Of a stretch of 64,000 bases of DNA, positions 53,145 through 63,198 are shown one piece after another. The position numbers were made by a program, and so were the translations under genes. The stretch covers positions 62,001 through 126,000 of the forward strand of contig BOKF01000007.1 of assembly GCA_016860845.1 (NCBI GenBank). The letters run 5' to 3'. Numbering within the stretch: position 1 is the stretch's first letter; every line of letters starts with the position of its first letter. This DNA comes from Chloroflexota bacterium. Its GTDB lineage: Bacteria > Chloroflexota > Anaerolineae > 4572-78 > J111. Below the pieces are notes generated by a model. That model saw only the letters and a list, made by a program, of their open reading frames with translations, did no database searches and was not told the DNA's origin.

Positions 53145-54728
53145 ATGCAACTATCTCAACTCATTGCTGCCTTACCCCATTATCAACTTCAAGCCCCTAC
53201 AGAGAACGATCCTGACATCACCAAAATCACCGCCGACTCCCGCCAAGTTGAACCGGGGACGCTCTTTGTGGCCTATCGCGGCGTCAACCTGAACAGCCAC
53301 CGTTTCATTCCCGCTGCCATCGCCCAGGGCGCCGCCGCCGTCGTCTGCGAATCAGCGAATGGCGAATCAGCGAATCAGAATTTCTTACCCTATTCGCCAT
53401 TCACCATTCATCATTCTCCTCCTCTCCTCACCGTCCCCGATGGCCGCGAAGCTCTGGCCTACCTCAGCGCCGCCTGGCATAACTTCCCCGCCCGCCGCCT
53501 GAAAATGGTCGGTATCACCGGCACCGACGGCAAAACCACCACCACCAACCTGCTCTACCATATCCTCCAAACCGGTTACAAAGTCGGGATGATCAGCACC
53601 GTCAACGCCGTAATCGGCGACCAGGTGCTCGACACTGGCCTGCACACCACCACCCCCGACGCGCCTGACGTGCAGCGCTACCTGGCCGAAATGGTCGAGG
53701 CCGGGACGGAGGTTTGCCTGCTGGAAGTGACGTCGCATGGGACCGCCCATCATCGGGTGACCGCCTGTGATTTCGATATAGCCATCGTCACCAACATCAC
53801 CCACGAACACCTGGACCTGCACGGCTCGCTGGAAGCGTACCGGGCGGCCAAAGCGGCGTTGTTCGAGTCGCTGGCGACGGCTCACCCCAAAGATTTACCC
53901 AAAACGGCCGTTCTCAACTGCGACGATTGGTCTTTTGAGTATCTGAAACAAAAACTGGCCGTAATCGGCACGCCCTGGCTGGGCTACAGCTTATCCGGCC
54001 ATCCGCAGGCCAGCCTGACCGCGCACGATGTGGTCTACCAGCCCGACAAAACCCGTTTCACTATTCGTGGACCGAGGTCCACCTTCCCCGCCGAAACTAA
54101 CCTGGTCGGCGACTACAACGTGAGTAACTGTCTGGCAGCGGCTGCGGCTGCGCTGGAAATCTTTGGCCTCTCCCCGGCGCAGGTCCAACAAGGCATTGCT
54201 GCTTTACCCGGCGTGCCGGGGCGAATGGAGCGAATCCACGAGAGCCAGCCTTTCATGGCAGTGGTGGATTTTGCCCATACGCCCAACGCGCTGCGCCGCT
54301 CGCTGGCCGTAGCCCGCACCTTGACCTCGGGCCGGGTGATTGCCGTTTTTGGCTGCGCCGGGCTGCGGGATGTCGAAAAACGGGTCATGATGGGCCGCAT
54401 TGCCGCTGAATTGGCCGATGTGACGATTATCACCGCCGAAGACCCGCGTACCGAGAATCTGGATGCTATCATCGCCGCAACAGCCAGGGCAATGCTGGCC
54501 GCCGGCGCGGTGGAAGGCCAGACTTTTGAGCGCGTGCCCGACCGGGGCCGGGCGATTTATCGGGCTACCCAACTGGCCGGCCCGAAAGATATTGTGCTCG
54601 CCTTTGGCAAAGGTCATGAGCAGAGCATGTGCTTCGGCGAGACCGAATATCCCTGGGACGACCGGCAGGCGATGCGCTCAGCCTTGCGCGGGGAACCATT
54701 ACTAACGCTGCCCACTGCCGAAAAGTGA
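53145..54728 (+). CDS. murE: UDP-MurNAc-tripeptide synthetase
   Basis: 527 residues from ATG 53145. N-terminal DSRQVEPGTLFVAYRG, ATP site VGITGTDGKTTTTN, EVTSHG, NITHEHLDLHGSLEAY, VDFAHTPNALRRSL, and AEDPRTENLDAI at the position where DAP-type enzymes have DNPR. The arginine and the presence of lysA favour meso-diaminopimelate as the added residue, but E replaces N. An insert at residues ~67-91 is encoded by a palindromic element. It ligates the third amino acid of the wall peptide. Confidence 0.92.
   Translation: MQLSQLIAALPHYQLQAPTENDPDITKITADSRQVEPGTLFVAYRGVNLNSHRFIPAAIAQGAAAVVCESANGESANQNFLPYSPFTIHHSPPLLTVPDGREALAYLSAAWHNFPARRLKMVGITGTDGKTTTTNLLYHILQTGYKVGMISTVNAVIGDQVLDTGLHTTTPDAPDVQRYLAEMVEAGTEVCLLEVTSHGTAHHRVTACDFDIAIVTNITHEHLDLHGSLEAYRAAKAALFESLATAHPKDLPKTAVLNCDDWSFEYLKQKLAVIGTPWLGYSLSGHPQASLTAHDVVYQPDKTRFTIRGPRSTFPAETNLVGDYNVSNCLAAAAAALEIFGLSPAQVQQGIAALPGVPGRMERIHESQPFMAVVDFAHTPNALRRSLAVARTLTSGRVIAVFGCAGLRDVEKRVMMGRIAAELADVTIITAEDPRTENLDAIIAATARAMLAAGAVEGQTFERVPDRGRAIYRATQLAGPKDIVLAFGKGHEQSMCFGETEYPWDDRQAMRSALRGEPLLTLPTAEK
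53347..53419. repeat. inverted-repeat element inside murE (gaatggcgaat family)
   Basis: gaatggcgaat (53357-53367) and attcgccattc (53392-53402), exact 11 bp, in frame, encoding GESANQNFLPYSPFTIHH. The same core is intergenic at 9842-9894. Confidence 0.85.
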
Positions 54729-54827
54729 GCAGCAGTTTTGATTTCAACTGAGGCGTGTTAAACTACTGTTACGACTCAATCATCCGGCGACGCCCTGTGT
54801 CCCAGGTTTTTTGGCAGGTACAATTCT

Positions 54828-57800
54828 ATGCGCAAACTGATACCGCTCCTTCTCTTCTCGATTTGTCTGTTCTTCAGCCTGACCTTCTTCATGGCAGGCC
54901 CTCTTTCCGCTCAAGAGCCAGAACCAGCGCCCCCCAAAAGCTCAAACCCTCTGCCGACTCCCCCCGCCAGCGATGCAGCATCTCCCCAGTTAGCCATAGA
55001 TCGAATCTTACTGGCCAAAATTGAACCACAACTCTTAAAAAGGCTGCTCCAACCTGACTCTGAGCCTGCGCCTTTTATCGTTTATCTCAAAGCCACAACC
55101 AATCTCTCCGCGGCCGTCAGCGCGGCTACATCGGGCCTCAGCTCGCAGCAGGCGGCCAATCCACTGGTCACGCGGGCGGCCATCGTTAATGCCCTGCAGC
55201 AAACGGCCCGTGACAGCCAGGCAGGGGTGCTCCAAACTTTAAGCAGCCCTCCGGTGACCGGAAACCTGAGCGGTCAGGGGCAGGCGACTCCCGCCACCGA
55301 CATCCGGCCCCTGTGGATTATTAACGCCGTGGCAGCCAAAGGGTCGCTGGAAACAATCCTCGCCCTGGCTGCCCGCCCCGACGTAGAAATTGTACGGCTG
55401 GATAAAGAAGTAAAACTGGAAGAATGGAAGAATGGAAGAGTGGAAGAGTGGAGGAATGGAAAGACATTCTCAACCTTCCAACCTTCCAACCTTCCAACCT
55501 TCCAACCTTCCAATCTCCCAACCCTCCAATCTTCCTCAGAGTGGGGTATCGCCAAAATTCGGGCTGATCTGGTCCATCAGGCGCTGGGGATTACTGGGGC
55601 AGGGGTGGTGGTCGCCAATATTGACTCCGGGGTTGACTGGCAGCATCCGGCGCTGCAAACCCAATATCGAGGTTATACCGGTCCCGGCAAATTACCCCAA
55701 CACCTGGGCAACTGGTACGATGCGACGGGCGAGGGAGCCACCTATCCGGTGGATGGCAACGGACATGGCAGCCACACGATGGGGACGATGGTCGGCGCGA
55801 ATGGGCTGGGCGTCGCGCCGGGAGCAAAATGGATTGCCGTCAGAGCTTTTGATAGCAGCGGTGGAGCTCAAAACAGTTGGCTGCATAGCGCCTTCCAATG
55901 GATCCTGGCTCCAAACGGCAACCCGGCCCTGGCCCCCGACGTGGTCAACAACTCCTGGGGCAGTGATCTTGGCAGCAGCACCGAGTTTCAAGCTGACGTT
56001 CAAGCCCTGCTGAGCGCCGGCATTTACCCGGTGTTTTCGGCTGGCAATAATGGTCCTGATGAAGAAACCGTTACCTCACCCGGCAGCCTGAACATAGCTC
56101 TGGCTGTTGGAGCTACAGATATCAACGACGAAATCGCCTTCTTTTCCGGTCGCGGCCCTTCACCCTGGGGCAAAGTAAAGCCAGAAATTTCCGCCCCGGG
56201 CAAAGACGTGCGCTCGACTTTACCCGGCGGCGCCTATGGCCTGTTAAGCGGAACTTCGATGGCGGCGCCCCACGTCGCCGGGGTCGTCGCCTTGATGCTG
56301 CAAACTGCACCGGCGCTGGTCAACAATCTCAACAGCATCTCTTCAACCCTGCTTTCAACGGCCATACCGCTGGGCAGCTCTATTCCTAACAATGAATATG
56401 GCTGGGGCCGGGTTGACGCCTATAATGCGGTCATGGCCGTTGGCTCATTCGGCACAATCCAGGGCGCCGTGACCCAGGCCGGCTCACCCCTCGGCGGCGC
56501 AACCATCCAGATCACACCGCATGGCGGTCCGGCTATTTACGCGACCTCACAGCCCAACGGCACCTACCAGCAAGGTGTAGCTTCCGGCACTTATGATGTC
56601 ACTGCCTCCGCTTTTGGCTATTTTCCCGTGACGGCTTTCGGTCTCAGCGTAACCAACCAAACGCCGACCATCCAGAATTTTAACTTGACTCGCCAACCCA
56701 TCGGCACGTTGGCCGGCTTTGTACGCGAAGTTGGCACAGGGACGCCGCTGGTTGCTTCCATCACCATCGAGGGCACCCCTGTCCGCGCTACTTCCAGCGC
56801 CAACGGCAGCTACAACTTAACCTTGCCGGAGGGTACGGGTATTTACACTGCCACCGTCGTCGCCGCGGCTCATCGTATTACCCAGGCAGTCAGCTTGAGC
56901 ATTAACGACGGAGCCATCACTACCCAGGATTTCTGGCTTCCCCCCGCGCCCAAGATCCTGCTGGTGGATAGTGGCCGTTGGTACCAGGAAAGTAAAATCA
57001 GTTACTACCAGCAAGCTTTAACTGACCTGCGTTATGCCTATGATACCTGGACAATTGCCAAGCCTTTTGCCACTCCTAATGATGTCCCTGTAACCAGCAC
57101 CCTAACCGCCTACAACATTGTCATCTGGTCGGCGCCGTTTGATTCGCCCGGCTATGTTGGCGCCGATCTCCCTCTGCGCGGCTTTCTCAAGCAGGGTGGC
57201 AAGTTGTTGCTCAGCGGCCAAGATGTAGCCTTTTTCGATGGGGGCGGTTCAATCTTTGGCGAATTGCCTTACTTCAGGAGTTATCTCAAAGCTCACTTTT
57301 TGCAGGAAAATAGCGGAATTTTCTCGACCACTGGGGTAGCTGGCAGCCCATTTGCCGGTTTGACCCTGACCCTGGCCGGCGGCGACGGCGCTGATAACCA
57401 ATCCCGCCCCGACGTGATCGAAAACCTGAACCGGGACTTTGCCCAAGATTTGGCCACCTACGGGAGTGAGGCCGGGCTGGCTGGGGTGTACGTCGGTCTG
57501 TGCGTGCCCTACCGGGCCGTTTTTCTGCCTTTTGGCTTTGAGGCCATCAACAGCCGGGCCAGCCGCAGCCAGGCCATGCAGCGGACCATTGACTGGTTGG
57601 TGCAAGCGCCCGCCCCCGCCTCGGTCGAACTTACTCCGACCGAGCAAACCCTGATCGGCAACTTCGGCACGGGAGTTTCTCACACGGTCCGGGTGCGCAA
57701 CCTCGGGGCTAACCCGGCCACCTTTAACCTGTCTACCAGCAGCGGGACACCTTATAACTGGCCGGTCAATCCTGCACCGCCTCCGACTCTCTCCTTAACC

Positions 57801-59345
57801 TCTTGCCAATCTCAGACCCTTACCATGGGCGTGCGAATTAACATCAACAATAGCTGGCATGTCTCTGATACCCGCACCCTGACCGTTCAAGCCGCCGGCA
57901 ATCCATCTGTCAGCGCCACAGTAACGCGCACCAGTAAAAGTCCGGCCCCGGTATTACTGGTGGATGATGACCGCTGGTACAGCTTTGCCGCCGCCTACAA
58001 AGCGGCCCTGGAAGCCAACAACATCCCTTACGATTACTGGCTGGTGCCAAAATCCTGGAACGGCGCCGTCCCGCCCAGCCCTTCCCTGGCCGCGCTGCAA
58101 ATGTATCCACTGACCATTTGGTACACCGCCTATGACTGGTTTCAACCTTTAGCCACGACCGAAGAAGACCGCCTGGCGGCTTATCTCAACGGCGGCGGCC
58201 GGCTGCTTTTGAGTGGTCAAGATTATATTTATGGATTGCCAGGCCATCAGCCCAGTTCCTTTGCCCAAACCTACTTGGGGGTACTGGCTCACACCGAGGA
58301 TTACAGCAGCACTCTCGTCGTGGGCCGGCGAGATAATCAGGTTGGCACCCAGCTCGGGCCTTATCCCTTAACCTTTCCCCCAGGTTATGAGAATTTTACC
58401 GATGCCCTCACCCCGACCACAGCGGCCCAAATCGCCACCACCGGCCAGGCAGGTCAAGCTAACAGTTTGACTCAGCGGGGCATTGGGCCGGGCGGTCAGG
58501 CCTGGCATACTAACTTTATGGCTTTTGGCCTCGAAGTGCTGGACCCTGCCGACCAGGCCAGGCTCCTGCAACGTTCCCTGGGCTGGCTCAGTTGGATGGG
58601 CAGTTCGATAGTAACGCCGAGCGTCTCGTCCTCCCTGGATGGAGCGGACATTACCTATAGGGCTGTCTTAATCAACGATGGCTGGGCCGATTTACCCAAC
58701 GCAGTCTTTACTGCCACCTTTCCGGCAGAATTAACCCCAGAAGCGGCTTCGCCGGAAATGACTTCAAGCGGGGGGAATCTGGTTTGGCGCGGACCCCTGC
58801 CCAGAAATCAACCTAAAGTGTTAACCTACACCGCCAGCCTGGCCAACGCGCTGCCTTTGGGGACGACCGTACGCCAGGTTAGTTGGCTGGCCTATCCTGA
58901 TCATCATATCCTGTTTGACCGAGTCGCCGAAGTGCGGGTCAATTTCCCGGACCTGAGCGGTTCTACCTTCTCGGTCACCCCGGCCCAGAGGGTTGAAGTA
59001 GGGAATGTTTTAAACTACACCCTGGTCTTAAAAAATGACGGGCTGGTAGATGCCCCGGCAGTGACAACGACCAACATTATTCCCCCCGCATTGCAGCTCC
59101 TGGCAATTGACCCGCCCAGCCAGGGCGCGATTATTAGCAGCGGTAAGAGCTTCACCTGGACTACCAGCCTGCCGAAAAATCAAAGCGCCACGTTGACCTA
59201 TCGCGCCGTGATTAGCTATCAAACCAGCAGCGGCATCGAAAACAGCGCCGCCATTGACGATGGTCTGAGCGATCCGTTCACCCTGACTACTCAGGCCACC
59301 TTCAAAGTGCCGCCGATTTATTTACCCGTCATCCGGCGAAAATGA
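54828..59345 (+). CDS. secreted S8 (subtilisin-like) serine protease, multidomain
   Basis: 1505 residues. Signal peptide (LLLFSICLFFSLTFF). N-terminal prodomain to ~245. Peptidase S8 with D266 (ANIDSGVDW), H313 (GNGHGSHTMG), and S477 (SGTSMAAPHVAG). Two carboxypeptidase-regulatory-like domains (~540-700). Two copies of an ILLVD-x(2)-RWY domain (from ~706 and ~1040, each with RLLLSGQD/KLLLSGQD). DUF11-like repeats at the end, then YLPVIRRK. An in-frame palindromic insert lies at ~197-236, before the catalytic domain. Probably secreted and surface-retained. Confidence 0.92.
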   Translation: MRKLIPLLLFSICLFFSLTFFMAGPLSAQEPEPAPPKSSNPLPTPPASDAASPQLAIDRILLAKIEPQLLKRLLQPDSEPAPFIVYLKATTNLSAAVSAATSGLSSQQAANPLVTRAAIVNALQQTARDSQAGVLQTLSSPPVTGNLSGQGQATPATDIRPLWIINAVAAKGSLETILALAARPDVEIVRLDKEVKLEEWKNGRVEEWRNGKTFSTFQPSNLPTFQPSNLPTLQSSSEWGIAKIRADLVHQALGITGAGVVVANIDSGVDWQHPALQTQYRGYTGPGKLPQHLGNWYDATGEGATYPVDGNGHGSHTMGTMVGANGLGVAPGAKWIAVRAFDSSGGAQNSWLHSAFQWILAPNGNPALAPDVVNNSWGSDLGSSTEFQADVQALLSAGIYPVFSAGNNGPDEETVTSPGSLNIALAVGATDINDEIAFFSGRGPSPWGKVKPEISAPGKDVRSTLPGGAYGLLSGTSMAAPHVAGVVALMLQTAPALVNNLNSISSTLLSTAIPLGSSIPNNEYGWGRVDAYNAVMAVGSFGTIQGAVTQAGSPLGGATIQITPHGGPAIYATSQPNGTYQQGVASGTYDVTASAFGYFPVTAFGLSVTNQTPTIQNFNLTRQPIGTLAGFVREVGTGTPLVASITIEGTPVRATSSANGSYNLTLPEGTGIYTATVVAAAHRITQAVSLSINDGAITTQDFWLPPAPKILLVDSGRWYQESKISYYQQALTDLRYAYDTWTIAKPFATPNDVPVTSTLTAYNIVIWSAPFDSPGYVGADLPLRGFLKQGGKLLLSGQDVAFFDGGGSIFGELPYFRSYLKAHFLQENSGIFSTTGVAGSPFAGLTLTLAGGDGADNQSRPDVIENLNRDFAQDLATYGSEAGLAGVYVGLCVPYRAVFLPFGFEAINSRASRSQAMQRTIDWLVQAPAPASVELTPTEQTLIGNFGTGVSHTVRVRNLGANPATFNLSTSSGTPYNWPVNPAPPPTLSLTSCQSQTLTMGVRININNSWHVSDTRTLTVQAAGNPSVSATVTRTSKSPAPVLLVDDDRWYSFAAAYKAALEANNIPYDYWLVPKSWNGAVPPSPSLAALQMYPLTIWYTAYDWFQPLATTEEDRLAAYLNGGGRLLLSGQDYIYGLPGHQPSSFAQTYLGVLAHTEDYSSTLVVGRRDNQVGTQLGPYPLTFPPGYENFTDALTPTTAAQIATTGQAGQANSLTQRGIGPGGQAWHTNFMAFGLEVLDPADQARLLQRSLGWLSWMGSSIVTPSVSSSLDGADITYRAVLINDGWADLPNAVFTATFPAELTPEAASPEMTSSGGNLVWRGPLPRNQPKVLTYTASLANALPLGTTVRQVSWLAYPDHHILFDRVAEVRVNFPDLSGSTFSVTPAQRVEVGNVLNYTLVLKNDGLVDAPAVTTTNIIPPALQLLAIDPPSQGAIISSGKSFTWTTSLPKNQSATLTYRAVISYQTSSGIENSAAIDDGLSDPFTLTTQATFKVPPIYLPVIRRK
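55418..55535. repeat. inverted-repeat element inside the subtilase gene with (aaccttcc)5
   Basis: Left arm ggaagaatgg (55418-55427) and right arm ccaatcttcc (55526-55535) pair at 9 of 10 positions. Between them are ggaagaatgg-type units and five tandem copies of the 8-mer aaccttcc (55472-55511). It encodes two FQPSNLPT units. Related to the intergenic element at 28417-28455. Confidence 0.85.
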
Positions 59346-59388
59346 AAAATCTAACCGTTTTCCTATTAATTTATAGAGCAAAAGGTAG

Positions 59389-59394
59389 TATAAT
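59389..59394 (+). promoter_or_regulatory. possible -10 box in the 59346-59758 gap
   Basis: TATAAT at 59389-59394 with a weak TTAATT 17 bases upstream. If used, the following gene would have a ~360-base untranslated leader. I see no convincing gene in the gap. Confidence 0.35.
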
Positions 59395-59758
59395 GGAATA
59401 TATTAAACTCATGCCTCTCAGGAGGCGGAAGAACGGAGAAACAGTGACAAATGATTGATACAAGGCCCAACACCATTCCCCACTGACGCTTCAGTCTCAA
59501 ATCCTCTCTGCAACTTTCCTTCATCGCAACATTTCCCCCACCTTAAGAACCATTGCTACCATCATCCTCTCCGGTAGTAATAGGCGTTCCTCCAAATCTT
59601 CTCAGCCCACTGACCCATCTACAAACTTAAGCGGCACGTCGTTGTGTCAAAATTATTAAGGTTTAGGCTGCTTGGAAGTTTGCTACCGTCATTCCCAAAC
59701 CCAGGGAAAGGGCTATCCAAGATAACCAGCCTTAATCATCCAGAACTGGAGGGTCAAA

Positions 59759-62700
59759 ATGAAACCCTTTTCAAAAATTATTATCGTGGCAGCCTGGGCG
59801 CTGGTTTTAATTGCGCTCCTGGCACTTTTGCTTTTGATGTCCCCACCGGCCCGCGCCGCCGGACCGTGGTACGTTGGCCCCAGCGGCAGCGACGGCAACA
59901 CCTGTCTGAGTCCCGCCGCCCGCTGTGCTACCATCAACGGGGCGCTGAACAAGCCAGGCTTCGTAGCGAGCGACACTGTCCGAGTAGCCATTGGCACGTA
60001 CACCGGCACAGGCACGGAAGTGGTGCTACTCAACAAAAATGCGACTCTCTCCGGCGGGTGGGATAGTAGTTTCACTACACAGAGCGGGATGTCCACGATT
60101 GATGGTCAGGGGGCACGGCGGGGGGTTACAGTAGACAATGGCATAACGGTCACGGTTGATCGCTTTATCATTCAGAATGGGTCTGCGAGTGATGGAGGCG
60201 GCATCAACAACAATGGTGGTGTTCTGTCTCTTAATAATAGCGCCATCACCGGTAATACAGCAAGTGACTTCGGCGGTGGCATTATTAACGCTGGTGCTCT
60301 AGTCCTGAACCACAGCTCTATTAGTGGTAACACGACCACGAGTTCTTCAGGTGGCGCTGGCGGCGGCATCTGGAATAGCGGTACTCTGACTCTTAACGAT
60401 AGTATCGTCAATGGGAATACATCTGGATGGCACAGCGGCGGTATCTATAATATAGGCAGTTTGACCCTAAATGGTAGTACCATTAGTGATAATACGGCAA
60501 GGTCTGTTGGCGGCATCCTCAACAACAGCGATTACGGTGGAGGCACTGCGACATTGAACAACAGCGCCGTCAACGGCAACACGGCCAACATTGATGGCAG
60601 TGGTATTTACAACTCATTTGGCGGCTTTATGACCTTGAACAATAGTACTGTCAGTGGCAACATAGCCTCCGGTGACACGGCTGATCGGGGTGGCGGTATT
60701 TTTAACTATGGCACCATGACCCTGAACAACAGCACCGTCAGCAATAACAGGCTGGTTAACCCAAGCCAGAGTATTACCAGTCGGGGTGGCGGAGGCATCT
60801 TCAGCAGTGGCACTCTCAATTTAAATAACAGCACAATCAGTGGTAACTCATTCTCCGGTTTCTATAGTACAGGTGGTGGCCTCTACAATCTTTATGGCGG
60901 GCCTTATGGCAATAACTATATGACTTTGCAAAATACTATAGTGGCCGGTAATACAGCATCTAGCGGTCCGGACTGCGCTGGCTATGTTAACTCGACTGGC
61001 TACAATCTTATCGAAAATCCCACCGGCTGCACCTTCACCCCAACCACCGGCGACTTGACCAACATTGACCCAAAACTTGGCCCGTTGACAGGTTCTCCAG
61101 CCTATCATCCTTTGCTCTTTGGCAGCCCGGCTATCAATGCCGGCAATCCAGCTGGCTGCATGGGCAGCGCTGGACTGTTAACCACCGATCAACGCGGTTT
61201 TCCCAGGGTCGGCCGGTGCGACATCGGCGCCTACGAATTTGGTTTGACCATCACCAAACAGGCAGTGGGGAACTACCAGCCTGGTAGCTCGCTTACTTAC
61301 ATCGTTACCTTCCACAACGAGTCAACCAGCAACATCAGTGGAATGCGCCTCACCGACACTTTACCTATTTCTCTTACTTACGTCCCCGGCTCTTTCTCTG
61401 CGACTAGCGGCGCCGGCGGCGAGAGTGGAGGGGTTATCACCTGGAATGGCTCGGTTCCGGCTGGTAGCAATACGACCATTAGTTTTCGGGCTAATATTGA
61501 TGCTAACGTACCTAGTTGTACCTTGATTACTAACAAGGCCCTCGTTAGCAGTGGTACAGGCACTGGGTCTGAGATCCAAATCACGGGAACGACACCTTGC
61601 GTCTGCAATTTGACCAAAGCCACGAGCAACCCTGTCCTCTCTATAGGCGCAAACGGAAGCTGGGATGACGCCGAAGTCTGGGAACCGACTGTGCTAAAAG
61701 AGGGCAACGTCTACAAGATGTGGTACTTGGGTTACGATGGAGCCACCTCGCGGATTGGCTACGCCACCTCAGCCAACGGCCTGACCTGGACGAAACATCC
61801 CGGCAACCCGATTCTATCGCCCGGCCAGTCGTGGGAAGGCAGCCGAGTCATCGCCCCTAGCGTCATCTCCGATACGGGGGCTGGTCTGTACAAGATGTGG
61901 TATACCGGCATTGACAGTAGCGGAGTCAGCCGCATCGGTTATGCGACCTCGCCGGATGGAGTCAACTGGACGAAGTACAGCGGCAACCCGGTCTTAAATC
62001 CGGGTGCTGGCGGAAGCTGGGAAGACGAGGACGTGCGCAGCCCAGCAGTGCTAAAGGTGAACAGTGTTTATCACATGTGGTACGCGGGTGACGACGGCAC
62101 GACTATCCGTATTGGTCACGCCACCTCCAGTGATGGCCTCAATTGGACCAAAGACCCGGCCAACCCGGTGCTGGATGTCGGTCCATCAGGTGGCTGGGAT
62201 TGGCTGGATGTCTATGGACCGAGCGTGATCCAGGTTGGGACAAACTACCAACTCTGGTACTCCGGCAAAACTTTACCCGAAGCCTGGCAAACCGGCTATG
62301 CCCTCTCGCCCAATGGCAGCAATTGGACTCGCCACGCGCTGGTCATTCCCAAGGGGCCTACCGGCGCTTTTGACGACGACTCCGCCGATTATCCGACAGT
62401 TATTGCCGATGGGAATACCTTCAAGATTTGGTACTCCGGCTTCAGAAATGGCGGCACTTATAACATCGGCTACGCTACCGCCCAAGTGTGTGGCGCTACG
62501 CCTGCACCACCGGTCACCCCGGTCTACCTGCCTATTGTGCAGAAAGGCGGCGGGGGTTCGTGTCCGGTCTATTACAGCGACAACTTTAGCAATCCCGACA
62601 GCGGCTGGCCGGTTAGCGATAACAGTCAGCGGAAGTTCGGTTACGTGGGTGGGCAGTACCAAATCTGGGTTAAGATACCCTTTACGGGTTGGAGCGTTAC

Positions 62701-63187
62701 TCCTGGAGCCAAGGCGACAGACTTTACCGCAGCCGTCAGCGCCCGCCGGGCCAGCGGCAGTGGCGGGGGGTATGGGATCATTTTCGGCATCAACGAGGAT
62801 TTCAGTCAATGGTACGAGTTCGACATCGGCTCGAACAATTATAGCATCTGGAAATACAATAACGGTTATACCCCCTTGCGGAATTGGACTGTCTCTCCTC
62901 ACATTAAAACTGGGACCAGTTGGAATCGCCTGAAGGTGATCCGCAGCGGGACCAGTATCGCCGTCTATGTCAATAACCAGGCTCTTGTCAATATCACTGA
63001 TGGCAGTTTTACCGGCCTGAGACGAATCGGGCTTACCGCAGGCTCCTCCAACGCAGGGCTTGATACTCGCTTTGACGATTTCTCCCTCTTTCCGGCCAGT
63101 TGTGGGGTGGGCGCGACTGAAACAGGTTTTGAAATGGGAGAACCGGGCGTCTACGAAGCGCCAGCACTGCCAGGACTGGAGGAGTGA
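59759..63187 (+). CDS. secreted multidomain protein: beta-helix, DUF11, GH43-like propeller, C-terminal lamin/LamG-like domain
   Basis: 1142 residues from ATG 59759 (GGAGGG upstream). Signal peptide (~5-33). Right-handed beta-helix of repeated NNSTVSGN units ~125-405, ending in a choice-of-anchor Q region (GSPAINAGNPAGC, GRCDIGAYEF). A DUF11-like domain ~495-615. A five-repeat propeller (EPTVLKEGNVYKMWYLGYDG, RIGYATSANGLTWTK) ~625-910, like GH43/GH130-type folds. VYLPIVQK follows at ~922, then a C-terminal jelly-roll-like domain. The YLP motif is internal here. Function unknown; probably cell-surface adhesion or glycan binding. Confidence 0.85.
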   Translation: MKPFSKIIIVAAWALVLIALLALLLLMSPPARAAGPWYVGPSGSDGNTCLSPAARCATINGALNKPGFVASDTVRVAIGTYTGTGTEVVLLNKNATLSGGWDSSFTTQSGMSTIDGQGARRGVTVDNGITVTVDRFIIQNGSASDGGGINNNGGVLSLNNSAITGNTASDFGGGIINAGALVLNHSSISGNTTTSSSGGAGGGIWNSGTLTLNDSIVNGNTSGWHSGGIYNIGSLTLNGSTISDNTARSVGGILNNSDYGGGTATLNNSAVNGNTANIDGSGIYNSFGGFMTLNNSTVSGNIASGDTADRGGGIFNYGTMTLNNSTVSNNRLVNPSQSITSRGGGGIFSSGTLNLNNSTISGNSFSGFYSTGGGLYNLYGGPYGNNYMTLQNTIVAGNTASSGPDCAGYVNSTGYNLIENPTGCTFTPTTGDLTNIDPKLGPLTGSPAYHPLLFGSPAINAGNPAGCMGSAGLLTTDQRGFPRVGRCDIGAYEFGLTITKQAVGNYQPGSSLTYIVTFHNESTSNISGMRLTDTLPISLTYVPGSFSATSGAGGESGGVITWNGSVPAGSNTTISFRANIDANVPSCTLITNKALVSSGTGTGSEIQITGTTPCVCNLTKATSNPVLSIGANGSWDDAEVWEPTVLKEGNVYKMWYLGYDGATSRIGYATSANGLTWTKHPGNPILSPGQSWEGSRVIAPSVISDTGAGLYKMWYTGIDSSGVSRIGYATSPDGVNWTKYSGNPVLNPGAGGSWEDEDVRSPAVLKVNSVYHMWYAGDDGTTIRIGHATSSDGLNWTKDPANPVLDVGPSGGWDWLDVYGPSVIQVGTNYQLWYSGKTLPEAWQTGYALSPNGSNWTRHALVIPKGPTGAFDDDSADYPTVIADGNTFKIWYSGFRNGGTYNIGYATAQVCGATPAPPVTPVYLPIVQKGGGGSCPVYYSDNFSNPDSGWPVSDNSQRKFGYVGGQYQIWVKIPFTGWSVTPGAKATDFTAAVSARRASGSGGGYGIIFGINEDFSQWYEFDIGSNNYSIWKYNNGYTPLRNWTVSPHIKTGTSWNRLKVIRSGTSIAVYVNNQALVNITDGSFTGLRRIGLTAGSSNAGLDTRFDDFSLFPASCGVGATETGFEMGEPGVYEAPALPGLEE

Positions 63188-63198
63188 TCAAAAAAACA

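Noticed and set aside
59393..59458. A 21-codon frame following the TATAAT in the 59346-59758 gap
   Set aside because: Too short, no ribosome binding site, no recognisable product.
60200..60900. Repetitive DNA in the beta-helix gene resembling a repeat array
   Set aside because: The repeats are degenerate and follow the protein coil period (NNSTVSGN-type), not fixed-length repeats with unique spacers, so it is not a CRISPR.
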